Shown here: positions 11,427-25,150 of the stretch, piece after piece
How the letters are laid out: each line of letters begins with the position of its first letter
Numbering within the stretch: position 1 is the stretch's first letter
From: Anaeramoeba flamelloides
Lineage: Eukaryota > Metamonada > Anaeramoebidae
Direction of reading: 5' to 3'
Assembly: GCA_027625915.1 (NCBI GenBank)
Contig: JANTQA010000070.1
Coordinates: forward strand, 7,383,001-7,447,000
DNA length: 64,000 nucleotides
Position numbers and translations under genes: made by a program
The notes under the pieces: model-generated
What the model was told of the DNA's origin: nothing
Database searches by the model: none
What the model saw: only the letters and a program-made list of their open reading frames with translations

Positions 11427-13271
11427 TAATTTTTTTTCATTGAACAATTTGAAAAGTTTTTTCAACAAATATTTTTTTTTAAATTTGAATGATCCGGGAT
11501 ACAGTTTGAACCAGATTATATATAGTTTGATTTTTTTATATTGTAACAATTTCTTATTTTTAGCATTTTAACATTTAGGTATCAAATCAAAAATAATTTT
11601 ATTGACTAAGAGACTATATATCAAAAATTATTTTCAAATACATGGTTTAATTTAGATTGAAAAATATAAATTTCACAAAGAATTTTTTTAAAATTTCACC
11701 AACAATAAACTTTAAAAGAATAAAAAAAAAAAAATTATGGGCTATGAAGATAATTGTATTATCTTTGAATAACATTTAAATTTATTATCTATTTTTTTTA
11801 ATTTTAGAGTTTGATTAATTTCTCTTGTAAAAAAAAAATTTTATTGGTTTAATTTCAACTTAGTATATGAGCTTATTTTACTTTTTTTTTTTCTTTTTTT
11901 TTCCCATTAATTTTCTATTGCTTAAATAAAAGTTTTAGAAAATTATCAATATTAAACTTTTAATTTTGAACTAAAGAAATGAATTTCATTTTAGTCTTGA
12001 TTTAATATTTATTAAAAATTTTATCTAAAAAAAATAAATTAAAATTTCTCAGTTATATATTTTTTTATTTATTTTTTTTTTCTCATAAAATTAACAATCT
12101 TTTTTCTTTGTTATTATTAATAAACCAATATATTAGGTTTGGAATTACTATTATTATAATAAAATTTATCTTTAATCCAGATTTAAATTATAATAAAAAG
12201 TCCAAATAGTACAAAGATAAAGTACTTATTTTATTGTATTTTTTTTTCTTGTTTTTGGAAAAAAATACTAATTATTCTTTTTTACATTATCCTTAAAGAT
12301 TTTTATTTTTTTTTTAATTTTTAAAAGACAAATAAGAAAATAAATATATTAGTACATCAATAACATTTTAAATCTTTTATTACAAACTTGATAAAATTTA
12401 GCCAAATCAGGGGTGCCAATGGATATATATATATATATTACTATTTTAAGAATTTTTTGATCTTTTATTTTTTTTTATTAGTATTTCTTTTTTATTTCTT
12501 AAACTTTTCTAACCATTAGAAGTTTTTGATGAAAATTTTCCCGACAAAAAAAATAAATTTCATATTTTTGATTAATCATATTAAAGAATTTCTGTATATT
12601 AAAAAACATTTTATCAATCTTTCAAAAAATTTCAAAAAATAATATAGATAAAAAAAGTAAAAGAGTATTTTTTTTTCAAAAATCAATAAATGTTATTTTT
12701 ATGACAATATTAAAAAAACTTTGAATTAAATTTCAAAAAAAATATTAAAAAAAATATTCACATAATCGAAATACTCTGACTTAAAAGTTAATAATTAGAA
12801 AAAAAATACATTTTGGTGGGAAAAAAAAGGAAATTCCATCACGAATTTTCTTGAATGGATTTTTGCTTCATTTTAAATATTTTTATGAAAACCAAATTTC
12901 TTCATTCACTTCAAATTTTTTTTCTATTGCAAATTGTTTTGGTTTTTTGGCTTTATTCATTTAATTTCAGTACCAAGGAATGATTTTTGGGTTAATAAAT
13001 AGAAAAAAAAAAGTCAAAGAATCAAAAATAACCAGCAATGAGAAAAATCAAAAATAAATGAAAAAAAAAAAAAAATAGATAAAAAAAGGCGATTATTATT
13101 TTGGATTTAAATTTGGAAAAATGTTTTCAAAAGAATGAATTAATATTAAAGATCTTTTACTTCATATCAAATAATTTGATCCTTATACAAGATCTTGATT
13201 CTTTTGAATATTTAAAAAACAAACGATAAATAATCAAATTAGAATGATAATTAACTCCAATAAGTTTTTAA
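10125..13271. other. intergenic, simple repeats only
   Basis: More than 3 kb of AT-rich DNA. It should contain the 5' exon and promoter of the low-complexity gene on its left. A (TA)n tract of about 26 units lies at 11370-11422 and a short one at about 12422-12439. I see no other coding sequence. Confidence 0.4.
11370..11422. repeat. (TA)n microsatellite
   Basis: An uninterrupted alternating TA run of roughly 53 bases. It is likely to be polymorphic in length and able to form a cruciform. Confidence 0.9.
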
Positions 13272-14035
13272 TTATAGATTTAAAGTCCCAGTTTCAGGTG
13301 CGTTTAAAATTAAAAAGTCTTGCGTTCCTACTGATCGTAAGATTGATTTTTTACTTGAGTCCTGCAATTTCCCATCAATTATGACTTCGTCAAGAACATT
13401 GTAGGCTTTTTGGAAATTGAAAATAATATCTAATTCACATACCTTTTCAAAAAGAAGTTTGTTAAACATTATGATTCAAGAGATAATTTATTTTCAAGAA
13501 ACGTTTTGAAGTTTAAAATGTCTTTGCTGCAAAGAACAGGAAAAAAATACAAAAAAGAAAAAAGGAAAAAGAAAAAAACAAAAGAATTGAAATATTACGC
13601 TTCCAAAGTATTTATCTAAAATTTCAACAAAGTGATGAATTATTTCAAGGCCAATAAGTTCGTTGTCTTCTGTGTCACAACAAATCATGAAATAAAGTGA
13701 AGCATATCTGAATTTTTACAAATACAAAAAGAAAATGAAAAAAGAAAACAAAAAAAAAATTTTTACAGAAGCCAAAACCTTGTTGAATTATTAAAGCAAA
13801 ATAACAACAACAACAAAAAAAGGATGAAACGAGAGATATGGATTTAATAATACCTTCTATAGATAATTTTATAATCGTTCCATTCAATAAAATTACAAGA
13901 TCGTTGGGATCTTGATAAACATAAACTAACAACTTCTTTTTGGAGCTTTGTTTTTTGTTTTTTTGTAAAGTTTTGGTACCATTTGGAAAGTCTTATTTTG
14001 CCTTGTTTGTTTGCTAGAAGTAGGAAATAAATCAT
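13272..14035 (-). CDS. AP1S: clathrin adaptor sigma subunit, AP-1-like
   Basis: Three exons: 14035-13854, 13707-13599 and 13442-13272, separated by GT-AG introns of 146 and 156 nt. Phases fit exactly and give a 153-residue protein, the usual size of sigma adaptins. It begins [20 protein letters not shown], the beta-strand start shared by the family, then [19 protein letters not shown], then the signature [17 protein letters not shown], and QDSSKKSIL. The IEW and [15 protein letters not shown] matches favour AP-1 sigma over AP-2, AP-3 or AP-4. Sigma packs against the large gamma-type chain and helps bind acidic dileucine signals at the trans-Golgi or endosomes. Both splice junctions fall in conserved stretches (YRR|YAS and FGS|VCEL), which supports the model. 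The subtype is less sure than the family. Confidence 0.9.
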
Positions 14036-16408
14036 TTTCTTGAAATTGTTCTGAAAGGAAAAGAAAGGGAGCTTAAATTACAAAGATAAAAAGACTGAAA
14101 AATGAATTGAAAACTTTTAATTATCGATTTTAATTCAGAGTTTTTTTGACTTTCATTGGACTCAAATTCATACTAAGGAAGTGAAAAAAAATGTCAACAC
14201 AATAAATAATAGTTTAACTTACCAATTTGCTCAAAATAGAAATATTTTTTGTAGTGCATTTTTAATTTTTTCATTCTTTGTTTTTCAATGGAATCTTAAA
14301 AATGGAACAAATAAAGGAGTTAGTTCAACTGTAAAAACCCGTAGATATCATTTAATATTATTCTATTCAGACAACAAGTAAAATTCCTGAGATGAATCTC
14401 AATATTCTCTTAATAATTTATATTTCGTTCTTAAATGGTATCGAGTTTAAGGTTGATAAACTTTGAAAATTGAATAAAATTTTATCTTGCCTTGGAGGTG
14501 TGGAGATGTTAATTTGGTAATTAAATGAAAACTCTTTGGCTTAAAAATGGGTTTCAATAGTGGTTCAAAAATAGTTCGAAAATGAATTTTAATTTTTGTT
14601 TCCAATTCGAATTGAAGAATGAAAGACTAAGAGGTTGGAAGTTAAGTTTTATAAAAAATATGATTTTTGGGTAGTTCATTGAAATTTTAATTTCAGCTTT
14701 TACTCAATTACCTAAAAAAAAAATTAAATTGCCTTCCTCTAAATAAAATGAAATCAAACCTAATTAAAAATAACAATCAACAACCCACAACCCACATTTT
14801 CTCAATACTTATCTACCAATCTCTTAGTACATACTCTTCAATTTGGATTTTGGAAAAAAACAAAATAATTTTTTAACAAATATTATAATTCATGATAAAT
14901 TTGTAGACTAAAAGATGGTAATTTTTCATTAAAAGTTATTTAGTATTTAAAAACCAATGATATTATTACCCGGGATTAATAACTTGAAAAATTTGATTTA
15001 AAATCAAATTAAAAATTTTTTTCCATCTCTTTTAAGTTTTAAAATACTTTTTCTTTATTTTATCTAAAAGAAAAAATAGGATTTTAACTTCTATTTAAAT
15101 AAAATCATTCAACATTATCATTCATTTAAATTAATATTAAATCCAAGATCGATAAGATAAAAACCAAATTAACAAGTGGCCTATCCAACACAAGATAAAA
15201 TTCTTATCATTTTTTGGATTTATTAGCCTTAATATATTTGTAACATAAAAAAAAGATTCTTGTAAATTATATAGAAAATTATAATATACTTTTAAAAAGT
15301 TAAAAACCAAAAAATAAGAAAAATCTGAGAACTACAAAACCAAAATTGATATAAATGCTTTTTTCCTAAATGAATTATTCATTTGAAAAGGTCTTTTAAT
15401 CATCTCAATTAGAAAAAAATAAAGTTTAAAATACTTTCCAAATTATCTAAAATAATACAGTCTTTTCTTTGAAGAAGAAAGAAATCAAACTATCAAATGC
15501 AGAAGTGATCAAAAAAAAACTTTAAAATGAATTCTTTTACTTTTAACAATACCTTTAAATTAAAAATCAACTTAATTTCGAAACATTTCACTACTGATTT
15601 TAAACTTGAAAAAAATAAAATTATTTTTTTTTAAAGAATTAATATTTTTCACAAATTTTTTACTTTTTTTGATTGATTTTCTTTTATATTCTTTAATGAG
15701 ACATATTTTTGAAAATAAAATTAAGTTTAAATTACAGTACCGAATGACTGTGGTGAGACACTTCTAATGACATATATTTATATACTCTTTGAATTAGAAT
15801 ACATAAATTTAGCTACTTCAAATTTCTCTCTTTACCAGATTAAATGTGACTTTCAAACCATATATCCCAAAACAACAATCAAAACTTTAATTATTTTTAT
15901 ATAATTTTTAACCAAGTGTTAAATACAATAAATCAAAATTAATCATAGAATTAATAGTATCAGGGTATTTTTAACCGTCACACAATCTCTCGAAGTGTCA
16001 TATCTCTTTTAATAATACTGATATTCATCAAATAAATTAGTAAATTACAAAGTGATTCTCTTTATTTCAATTTTTCATATTGTTTTCATTTAGGAATCTT
16101 ATTTCACTTAAATATAAATCTAAAATTATACTCTAATAAAAAAATGGGTATCAAAAATTACAATCTATTTCTTTGCAAACTCTTTTTGTCGAAAAAGAAA
16201 AAGCAGTAAAATGAAGTGAAAATTTTTCACCATTTATGAGACAAATAAACATCTTTAAGAATTGATATCATAATACTTAAACATAGATCAAAAACATAAA
16301 ATATTAAAAGGATCCAACAAATAAGTTTGTAAAAGAATATTTCAATTTGAACAAATTGAGAAAATCCCATTTTTTCTCGTTTTTTTTTATTTCCTATCTA
16401 ATTAAAAT
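14036..16408. other. intergenic, one dispersed-repeat fragment
   Basis: AT-rich spacer between divergent genes. Around 15735-15850 lies a fragment with TTTAGCTACTTCAAATTT then CTCTCTTTACCAGATTAA, also found near 28420 and 31195. No coding sequence is supported. Confidence 0.35.
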
Positions 16409-16930
16409 ATGACAAATAACAAAAAACCAATACCCCAAGAAGAGTTTCGTTTAAAACTGTTTGACTTAAAGCCAACAACAACAGTTAATAAATCACGGAG
16501 CCGTATTAAATGGGGTGGTCCACCAGACAAGATTCTTGATGGGCTTTATTTGGGATCGTTTGAAACGGCGAGCAGTTTGGAGGAGTTAGAAAAAGTAAAC
16601 ATTACCCACACACTCAATATGCACCATGAAAAAGCTGAGCATCCTAATATAATTACAAAAAACTTACCCATATGGGATGATCCTGAATGGGATCTTCTTT
16701 CAATTTTGGAGGAGTGCTTTGATTTTATTGACAAAGCAATAAAATCAGATGGTAATGTCCTCGTGCATTGCCATGCAGGGATTTCAAGATCCGCTGCTGT
16801 AGTAATAGGCTATGTGATGAAAACTCAAAAGAAGAATTACGAGGATGCATATTCGTTTGTTAAAGAAAAAAGACGATGGGCGTTTCCAAATGAAGGATTT
16901 GTTAAGCAATTAAAAACTTTGGACAAGTGA
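16409..16930 (+). CDS. dual-specificity protein phosphatase
   Basis: A single-exon protein of 173 residues with one DSP catalytic domain at about 36-172. The P-loop reads VHCHAGISRSA, with catalytic Cys121 and phosphate-binding Arg127. The general-acid aspartate is Asp90 or Asp91 in the loop NLPIWDDPEWD. DKILDGLYLGS near the start is the typical family opening. It removes phosphate from Ser/Thr and Tyr. There is no kinase-interaction or rhodanese domain, no signal peptide and no membrane segment, so it is a small atypical DUSP acting in cytosol or nucleus. The substrate cannot be told. The start ATG follows a T-rich leader, and no intron is needed. Confidence 0.94.
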   Translation: MTNNKKPIPQEEFRLKLFDLKPTTTVNKSRSRIKWGGPPDKILDGLYLGSFETASSLEELEKVNITHTLNMHHEKAEHPNIITKNLPIWDDPEWDLLSILEECFDFIDKAIKSDGNVLVHCHAGISRSAAVVIGYVMKTQKKNYEDAYSFVKEKRRWAFPNEGFVKQLKTLDK

Positions 16931-18481
16931 ATGAAATTTCCAAAAAATCATAATTTCTGTTTGAAAGAGAGATTTTCAGGGATTATCATTACAATACATC
17001 CCGTTATAATTCAGGTGTGCTCTGATTGGGAGCAAATGATATTAGAGATACATTATTCAAATAGCTTTAAAAAATCTATTATAAAAATATTATTGCACAA
17101 TAAATTATTGGTTTTTTTACTAATGATAACAATTAAAAATTGTCCTTTTGGAACTTTTTTTTTAATTCCTTTTCCAAATCTAAAAATATAAACACAAATA
17201 ATAGTATTCCAATTAATTGAAAATTCATATTTAGTATTTTCTGAAATACTATTTTTTTAATTTTTTTAATTTCAAAGATTTATTCAATAATCATCAACAT
17301 AAAAACGAAAAGAACTAAAGAAAAATTAATTTTTCTTCACTTCTCTCAAAAATAGTTGTATTTTTATGTAAACTAAATTTCATAATAAATGGCCCATGTT
17401 ACATTTAATTTTTGAATTGTATTTGTATTGTTTTGAAGTTTTTCCCCTCACAACGAAAAGTTTGCAAATAAATCATTTTTTCTCTTTTTTATTTTTTCCA
17501 CAGCATTTTGTTGAAATAGAAAATGAAAATCAAATTTTGGAAAGAAGTAACAGATGAATTAATGAAAAAATTGGTTTCAAATATGAAAAAGAGATTAGAT
17601 TTGGTTATTCAAATGGAAGGAGAATCGATAGTTGGGTTTTATTACTTTTTTAAAATTTATATTTTTTATGTAATGTTTATTTCAAAATAAATATCCCAAT
17701 TTTTTTTAATTGTTTTTTTTTACTTCTTTTTCTTTTAATTTTATTCTTAGATGAAAAACAAATATCTCTTGAGTATAGAACTGAATATTAAAATTAAAAT
17801 TTTTATATAATAATAGATAAATTCAATTATAAAAAATATTTCTGTTTAAAATTTGATTTTTAATGGGCCAATGATTATGAAATAGAGTTTATTTCCAAAA
17901 ATATCGAAAAGAATTTGTCAAAAATGATCTTCGAGGTTAATTATTTATTTTTTGTAAGAAAATCCAATTGTTTAGCAATTAATCCAAATTAGGCAACAAA
18001 TTTAAGAAACATATTTTGCAGCTTTGGAAGTTTGAATATTGATTGTTCATCCTTTAAATTTTTCTCGAAGTGTAGATTTTTTTCCAAAATTGTTGAATTT
18101 TTTACTAAGGCAATACTGACATTAAAAAAGAAAATTGAAAAAAAATAAAAAAAAGTTAGACAAAAGTACTCCTTTCATTAACCTTTCATCTTGAATAATT
18201 TAGTTTATTCTCATTATAATCAAAATTTCATAACTCTAAATTCCTGAAACTATTATATTTATTGTTGTTAATAAATACACCTTTTTTAAAAGTCTCTAGT
18301 CTAGAAAAAAAGGAGTATTTATTGTGAAAAAACTCCAAATAAACTAAAGTATGAATTTTTGTTTAATTCAACTCTACGATATATTTACTTTGATAGATAA
18401 TAAAAAATCGTTTTGAAAAGGCTGTACTCATTTAATAAAATTGAAATAGAGAAAAAAATTATCTATAATAATTATTACAAT
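16931..18481. other. intergenic, one orphan short ORF
   Basis: Downstream of the phosphatase the sequence is AT-rich with no recognisable gene. The 17521-17688 frame, listed separately, is the only stretch with protein-like composition. Confidence 0.35.
17521..17688 (+). CDS. possible short ORF or exon relic, unknown
   Basis: An ATG opens a 55-codon frame: MKIKFWKEVTDELMKKLVSN, then MKKRLDLVIQMEGESIVG, then a hydrophobic tail that looks like read-through into T-rich DNA. The first 38 residues have a balanced helix-like composition unlike the surrounding DNA. An acceptor-like TTTTTCCACAG stands 16 bases upstream, and a GT follows the codon for Ile (GESI|GTTGGG). This may be an internal exon of an unrecognised gene or a remnant. 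No family was recognised. Confidence 0.22.
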
Positions 18482-19355
18482 GTCCGTCAAGTGCCTAGGT
18501 TTTCCAAGTTTCAAAAGAATTGAATAAAATACAAGATTTTTAAAAGATAACAAAATTCTGAAAAATTAAGACACATTCCCCAAGGATAATCTATAAAAAT
18601 GAAGCAAAAATTGACCAAGTCCGAATTTCAATATATAAAAGAAGATATAAACTCAAAAATAAATTAGAAATACTTGGGTTTGATCACATTTCACAAAATT
18701 TTAAAATTTTCAAAAAAGGATAATGAAAATATTAATTGGGAAATAGATAACTTTAAATTATTAGAATTAAATCTAAACCAATTTAGAGAAAACTTGATAA
18801 TAAATTGTTCTGGATGGAAAGGTCAAGAATATTTAAAAATTATTAGATATAACAATAAAATAAATAAACAAGAAAAATATTTAAAATAGGTAGGTTCAAC
18901 TTCAATTTTAAAACTACGAAACTTCACAAATTATTGAAACAGATATTCTTATGTTTATGATAAGAATAAAATAAAAAAAAAATCATACAACTTGTGTAAA
19001 AAATACCATAACACAGAAATAGATGAAAACATGGATCACTTATTATGGAATTGCCTGTTCTATGAAAAAAATCGAAAAATCTGGATTAAAGAATTAATCC
19101 AAATAAATAAAAATAATAAGAATAATATCTTTGATATTATACAAAATAAAGATTCATTATTCATCTTATCATTGGTTAATGATAAAGAAAATTATGATTC
19201 TCTTAAAATTTCTAAACAAAAATTTAGAAATTAGGGCTAACAAGAGGGATTAACAACTCCTCCATACAAAATAAAAAAAAAAAATAAAATAAAAGATTTT
19301 TATAAATAAAATAGAAACCCTAGGCACTATATGACACTTGAAGCACTTATACTGA
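18482..19355. mobile_element. foldback element, copy 2, with a LINE fragment inside
   Basis: The left border GTCAAGTGCCTAGGTTTTCC, then CAAAAGAATTGAATAAAAT, matches the terminal repeat of the 62643 copy. At the right, CCCTAGGCACTATATGACAC followed by TTGAAGCAC is the reverse complement of the GTGCCTAGG motif and also resembles the left end of copy 1 (ATAGTGCTTTCAAGTGTCTA). Between the ends lies a LINE 3' fragment (18565-19290). So either a LINE landed in a foldback element or the element enclosed one. The borders are good to about 10 bases on the left and less on the right. Confidence 0.5.
18565..19290 (+). mobile_element. LINE 3' fragment, copy A
   Basis: The C-terminal part of a non-LTR retrotransposon polyprotein, broken into several frames. 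The first readable piece resembles the post-RT region of copy B (PRIIYKNEAKIDQ against [13 protein letters not shown]), then FKLLELNLNQFREN, SGWKGQEYLKII, and a zinc-knuckle-like LCKKYHNTE…MDHLLWNC…RKIW (Cys-His-Cys spacing). It ends with an A-rich tail (AAAATAAAAAAAAAAATAAAATAAAA), as expected of target-primed insertion. The RT core is absent, so it is 5'-truncated and dead. Confidence 0.8.
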
Positions 19356-20497
19356 TTACTAATGATAAATTAATAATTTAGATGATAAAAAAAAAATATT
19401 TTGGAATCAAGCAAGTTCCATATTTTTCTGAACTCCAAAAAAAAAAAAAGAAAAAAAAAAAAACAATTATACTTTATCAAGGCAGTTCGTAAAAAATCTA
19501 AAAAACAAAACCTAAAGTCCATTTTTATCAAGAACACTCAATATAACACCCACAATCCTTTTATTTAAAATTTTATCATTTAATTATTTCCAAGAAATCG
19601 TGAATGCTTAGTTGTGAAGTAGTTCTTTAGTAGCTACCATTTTTTTCTTTTTGATCCAATTATTTTGATCGTTCCAGTTTTTTAATTTTTGTATTTTATT
19701 TTTATTTTGAAGTTACTCATACCAACTAAATACTATACTTCCAGTATTAGGAGGTAAAAACTTAATCTTTTTCTCCTTAGTAACTCTTCTTCCCAATAAA
19801 AAGCAAATTTAATGGGGGGGGGAATAGAAAAAAAAAAATAATAATTTTTAATTTATTAGAGATCCTACCAAAAAATGATTTTCATGTTTCTAAATTTCCT
19901 TTACAAATCTAAAAACACAAAACAATTACCAAACCCTTCAAAATATAATTTTTTACAATTATGAATACCAGTTTGAAATGTTTTCAAATTTGAACTCTTC
20001 CTTGAAAATCTAAAAAACCATTTTTTTTTTAAACATTATCCGTCAAAACCTTTTTTTTTTTGTTGATTTTGAACTTTTAAAATCGAAATTTTTTGATTTA
20101 ATTTCTTCAGAATGAAAATTCTTTTTGAGAAGTGAATGCCAAATAACACAATAATCCAACCCCCCCCCCCCCAAGAGTAGAAAGATAGTACTTAAGATGA
20201 GAGATTACTGTGAAATAACCTAAGCATATACTGTTTCGATTTGTATGGATATTTATAAGTGTTATAGCCACTCAATTTACTAAAAGGACAATTTGGAAAG
20301 AGAATACCATTTGAAATATATGTAAAAAGAGCTCATTTTTTGGAAACATCGATAGATTGTTTTATTTGATTTTAAAGTAATTCATTAATTTTGAAAAAAG
20401 GAATTGATCGAATAAAAAACATGTATTCCAAAATCAAAACAAAAAATAAAAAAAAAAAAAAAATAAATCTTGAAATGCTGATTTAGAAGAAACAATT
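19356..20497. other. intergenic with G and C homopolymers
   Basis: AT-rich, but with a G-run of 9 at about 19814-19822 and a C-run of 13 at 20160-20172, both unusual in this composition. No gene was seen. It includes the 3' flank of the large minus-strand gene. Confidence 0.4.
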
Positions 20498-23400
20498 TTA
20501 ATTATTATTAATATTTTGTATTATTTTAATTGAAAATAAAAATTTTTTAGCAATTTCGATTTTGGAAAATTTGAACAACAATTCATTATTTGAAGGTAAT
20601 TTACATTTAATAAAATTAGGTGAATTTTTTTTAAGAAACAATTTGATTTTGTGTATTGGTATTTGCAAGATACCATCTTTTTCATTTAAAAACTGTAATA
20701 TTAATTGATTTTTTGTTAATGACAATGTTGCAGAAGAATTCTGATAACCCTTTCTAATAACCTTAATAATAGAAGGATTTTTCTTATTTTTCTTCTTCTT
20801 ATTATTGCTAATATCACTATTACTCGTATTAATTTTATCTATAATTTGATGATCAAAGCGTATGTTTTGTAAAAGATTAAAAAAATTACTTTGATTCTTT
20901 TTTGAATCAAATTCAAGATCATAGATTATATTTTTTACAACAAGTCGAGTGAAGGGCTTTTCTTCGTGTTCAAAAATTTTGATTTGTCTAGGATACAAAA
21001 TGTTTATATCATATTTATTTAAATAATTTTTTAAAACAAGAGTTTTTTTTTTTTTATTTATTTCTATGATTCCATTTGATATTTTATTTCCGATTTGTGA
21101 ATAATAATTTATTTTAAATTGAATAATATTCATAATATCCTTATTTCTATTAATATCACCACCATTATTAAAATAATTTTTTTCTTTTTTATTTTCATTA
21201 TCATTTTCATTTTCATTTATATTTTCATTTTCATTTACATTATCATTTACATCTACATTTACATTTACATTTACATTATCATTTTCATTTTCATTAATGA
21301 TACTATTTATATCTAAAATATTTTTATTTGAATTATTTTCCAATTGCTTTAACTGTGATTTATTTATTGGATTGTTTTTAATAAAATTATAAATTTGTAT
21401 AATATTGGATTTAATTTTAGTATTGTTTGCTTTGATCAAATAATAATGATTATTTTTTAAAGATATCAATTTAAAAATAGGATTAAAGATATTGTTTGAT
21501 TTGATTATAATATTTTTCCAATTAAAATATCTTTTTGAATTTTTATTAATTATTAAAATAATTTTATTATTAATAATGTCAATTTCAATAATTGCCTTAA
21601 TGTCTTCAATTTTTTGATTTATTTTTAGAATATTTATTGAATATTCTAATTTTCTATAAAAATCTGGCAAGAAGCTATTTATGATTTCCTTTTTTGTAAT
21701 TTTTTGTAAATTTTTTGTTTTCAATAATCGAAACATTTCTAAAAAGTTAAAAAACTGAATATTATTAATAAATTTTAAATATATTTTTTTTTCCAAACTA
21801 TAAATTTTCAAAAGACAAACGGTATTTTGTTTTTGACTGATACCGCTATTTTTAATTAGTGAAGAAATACTAATATCCGAATAATAATAAGAAACTTTTT
21901 TATTGATTTTTTGTGGTTGAATAATTAATTCTTTATCAGTAAATTGTAATTCAATGTTCTTTTCAATAATGTTGGATTTTTTTGAATCAATTAACGAAAC
22001 AATATATTTGCTTACTTGGGGATTAAACCATCTAATTTTATTTTTCCAAAATTTTTCATATTTCCAGATAAACCGTGTTCTTTGTGCTTGGTTATTAAAA
22101 AAAAGTTTTCGGATTTTAATTTTATTATTCTGATTCTGATTCTTATTCTTATTTTTTATTGTGAAAATTAAAATAATTTCTTCATTGTTTTCAATGCAAA
22201 GATAAATATTATAAATATTTGAAGAAAGCTCAATTTTGTTTAATAATATGCTTTGTGAATTTGCTAAATTAATCAAAGAAATATTGCGTTTATCCATTAA
22301 TAAAATACCAGAAACATAAGATTCGAATTTCATTGATTGTAATTTAATTTGACTTTTAATATTTTCTAAATTGATCTTGGCATTATTTTTTTTATTTTTG
22401 ATTTGATCATTATCATTATTATTCAGATTGTAATTAAATTTTTTTAGCTTTGAAAATAATATTGAATAATTTTCAAACCAATTTGAATGTTTAAATAAAT
22501 TTAAATAGATTTTCCCCAATAAATAATCTATCCGTTCATTTTTAGAAATGATCGAAAGACAGTTTTTAAACTCTTCTCGAATTGATAAGGAAGCAAAATT
22601 TATGAAGATAATTTTCTGATTAAAAAACTGTAATTTAATTCTTTTGGGTCTTTTTATTATTTTGAATACTCTTAAATTTTTTGTAGAATATTTTTCAATT
22701 AAAATATTGTTTGGATTCTTCTGGTTTTTCTGGTTCTTGTTTTCATTATTGCCTAAATGTAATATTGAAATTTGAGAATTAGACAAAAAAATATTTGTTT
22801 GCACTTTATCAATTTTGCCAATGAATTGAAACCATTCTGTTCCAAAGCCTTGATACATAAATCGATTATACATATTATGAAAGCATACACGGAACGAATT
22901 CCTATCATTAATATTTTTAAACTTGATATTTAAAAATCCTAACCCTTCTCCAACATTAATCCTAATACATTGAGGCTTTGTAATTGAAAAATAAATCAAT
23001 GTTGAATAATAAAATGGATAAATTATTTTTAATTTTGGATTTTGGATTTCAATACAATCATTGGATAATATTAATAAAAATTGATTTAAAATTTCTTTTT
23101 TTTTCAATACAGTCATTTTGTTTTCTTTTTCTTTTTCATTTTCATTTAAATCCATTTCGTTCGAATCATTAGCGTTTTTATTTTTCTTTTTATTACCTAG
23201 ATTATTATTATTATTATTATTATTGTTATTCTTTTCAGTGTTTTTTTTATTATATAAAGAGTTTGTTAATTTAATTTGAAATTTAATTTTTGGTTCAATT
23301 AAAATTTCAATCATTTGATTTTTTAAAAAATTAAAATTTTTAATTAACAAATTTTTGATTTTTTTATTTTTGGAATCCAGTTGCAAATTTAAAAAAATAT

Positions 23401-23691
23401 TTTCATCCAAATTAAATCTAAAGAATAAAGGATTAATTTTTGAAAAGTTAATACTGCTATAAATTGAATAATATCTTTTTAATGGCCATTGTTCATTTCG
23501 GATTTGTAAATAATTTGAATTTAACTCAAAATGATCTTTAAATAAAACTAAATATCCTTTACAAATAAATTCGTCTAATAAATTATAAAATCTTATTTTA
23601 AAGGTTTTGAATAAATTATTATCTTTATCTGTTTTTTTATGATTTTTATTATGATTTGTATTCATATTATTCATATTATTCATATTATTCA

Positions 23692-23772
<81 letters not shown>

Positions 23773-25043
23773 TATTATTAACATTTTTAGTATCATTATT
23801 AACATTATTCTTCTTATTATTATTTGTTTCCTTATTTATTTTTGTATTTGGATAATCAAAAATTGATTTGGTAATTTCATAACCTATGGAAGATGCTTTT
23901 TTATTATTATATCGTAATTGAACAAGTTTTCGAATTGGGGTAGATATTAATAATTTAGGTGAAGTGTATTTTGCAAAATTTGGATTAAAAAACGATTTTT
24001 GATAACAAAAATAAGTATTATAAAAAATATCTCTTTGAAGAATATTTTTACATTGGAAAATTAATTTTTCATTTTTTTGATTGATATAAATAAAAATTTT
24101 TGATTTTAATAAATTTAAATAAATTTTTTGTTTAAATGAATAACTTTCTTGGAAAAGTACCTTTAAAGTTTCTTTTTCTTGTATTAATATTTTTTGCTTA
24201 TTAAATATGAAATTTATTTCAATCTGTGTAGTATTATTCTTATTATTAGTATCTGTATTGTCATTGTTATCATTATTTAATTTCTTTTTTTTTTCTTCTT
24301 TCTTTTTTTTAAACTTTGTATAAATTGAACTACTAGATTTTATTAATATTAAATCAAAACTTGTTTTTTTTTTTCGAAATAAACTTTCTACAATAATTTG
24401 TAATTGCTTTCTTGGTGTTTGTTGTTTAGGTAAATGAAGAAAGGGGCAAATTGATAATTGATTAAAAAAAAGTGGGAATTCATGTTGTTGGATAACAATA
24501 GGTGATTCCCCATTAAAATCAAATAAAGAAAAATAATTGGACTGAATTAAATCATGATAATTTCCCTGGCCATTTTCTAATTCAATTTTATCATTCTCTT
24601 TATCGTTTGTATTATGATAATTATCGTTGCTATTGTCATTATCATCGTCCTCATTATTATTTAATAAAATGATATTGGACATACTATTAAATTTTTGAAT
24701 TCTTTCATTCTTTGTTGAAGAAAAATTTTCTTTTGAAAACTCACTAATCATTTTGGTTATTAAGTATCTTTGGTTATTTGATTTACATTTCAACGTAAAT
24801 TTTATCACTTTTTTTGTATTTTTATTTAAAATATTTAATTGGAAAATTTCTTTAATAGCTTGGTGAAGTTCGATTTGATATATATTTTTTTCCCATTCAA
24901 ATATAAAGTTATTGTTTGCATTTTTCTGATTATTATTCAACGGCTCTGGAATTATAATTAAAGATTTCTTTTCTAATAATAATTTACTTGTTAAAAAACC
25001 CGACGTTATTGAGGTGGTTTTTTGAGGAAAATCTTGTTGTTGT

Positions 25044-25102
<59 letters not shown>

Positions 25103-25103
25103 T

Positions 25104-25150
<47 letters not shown>

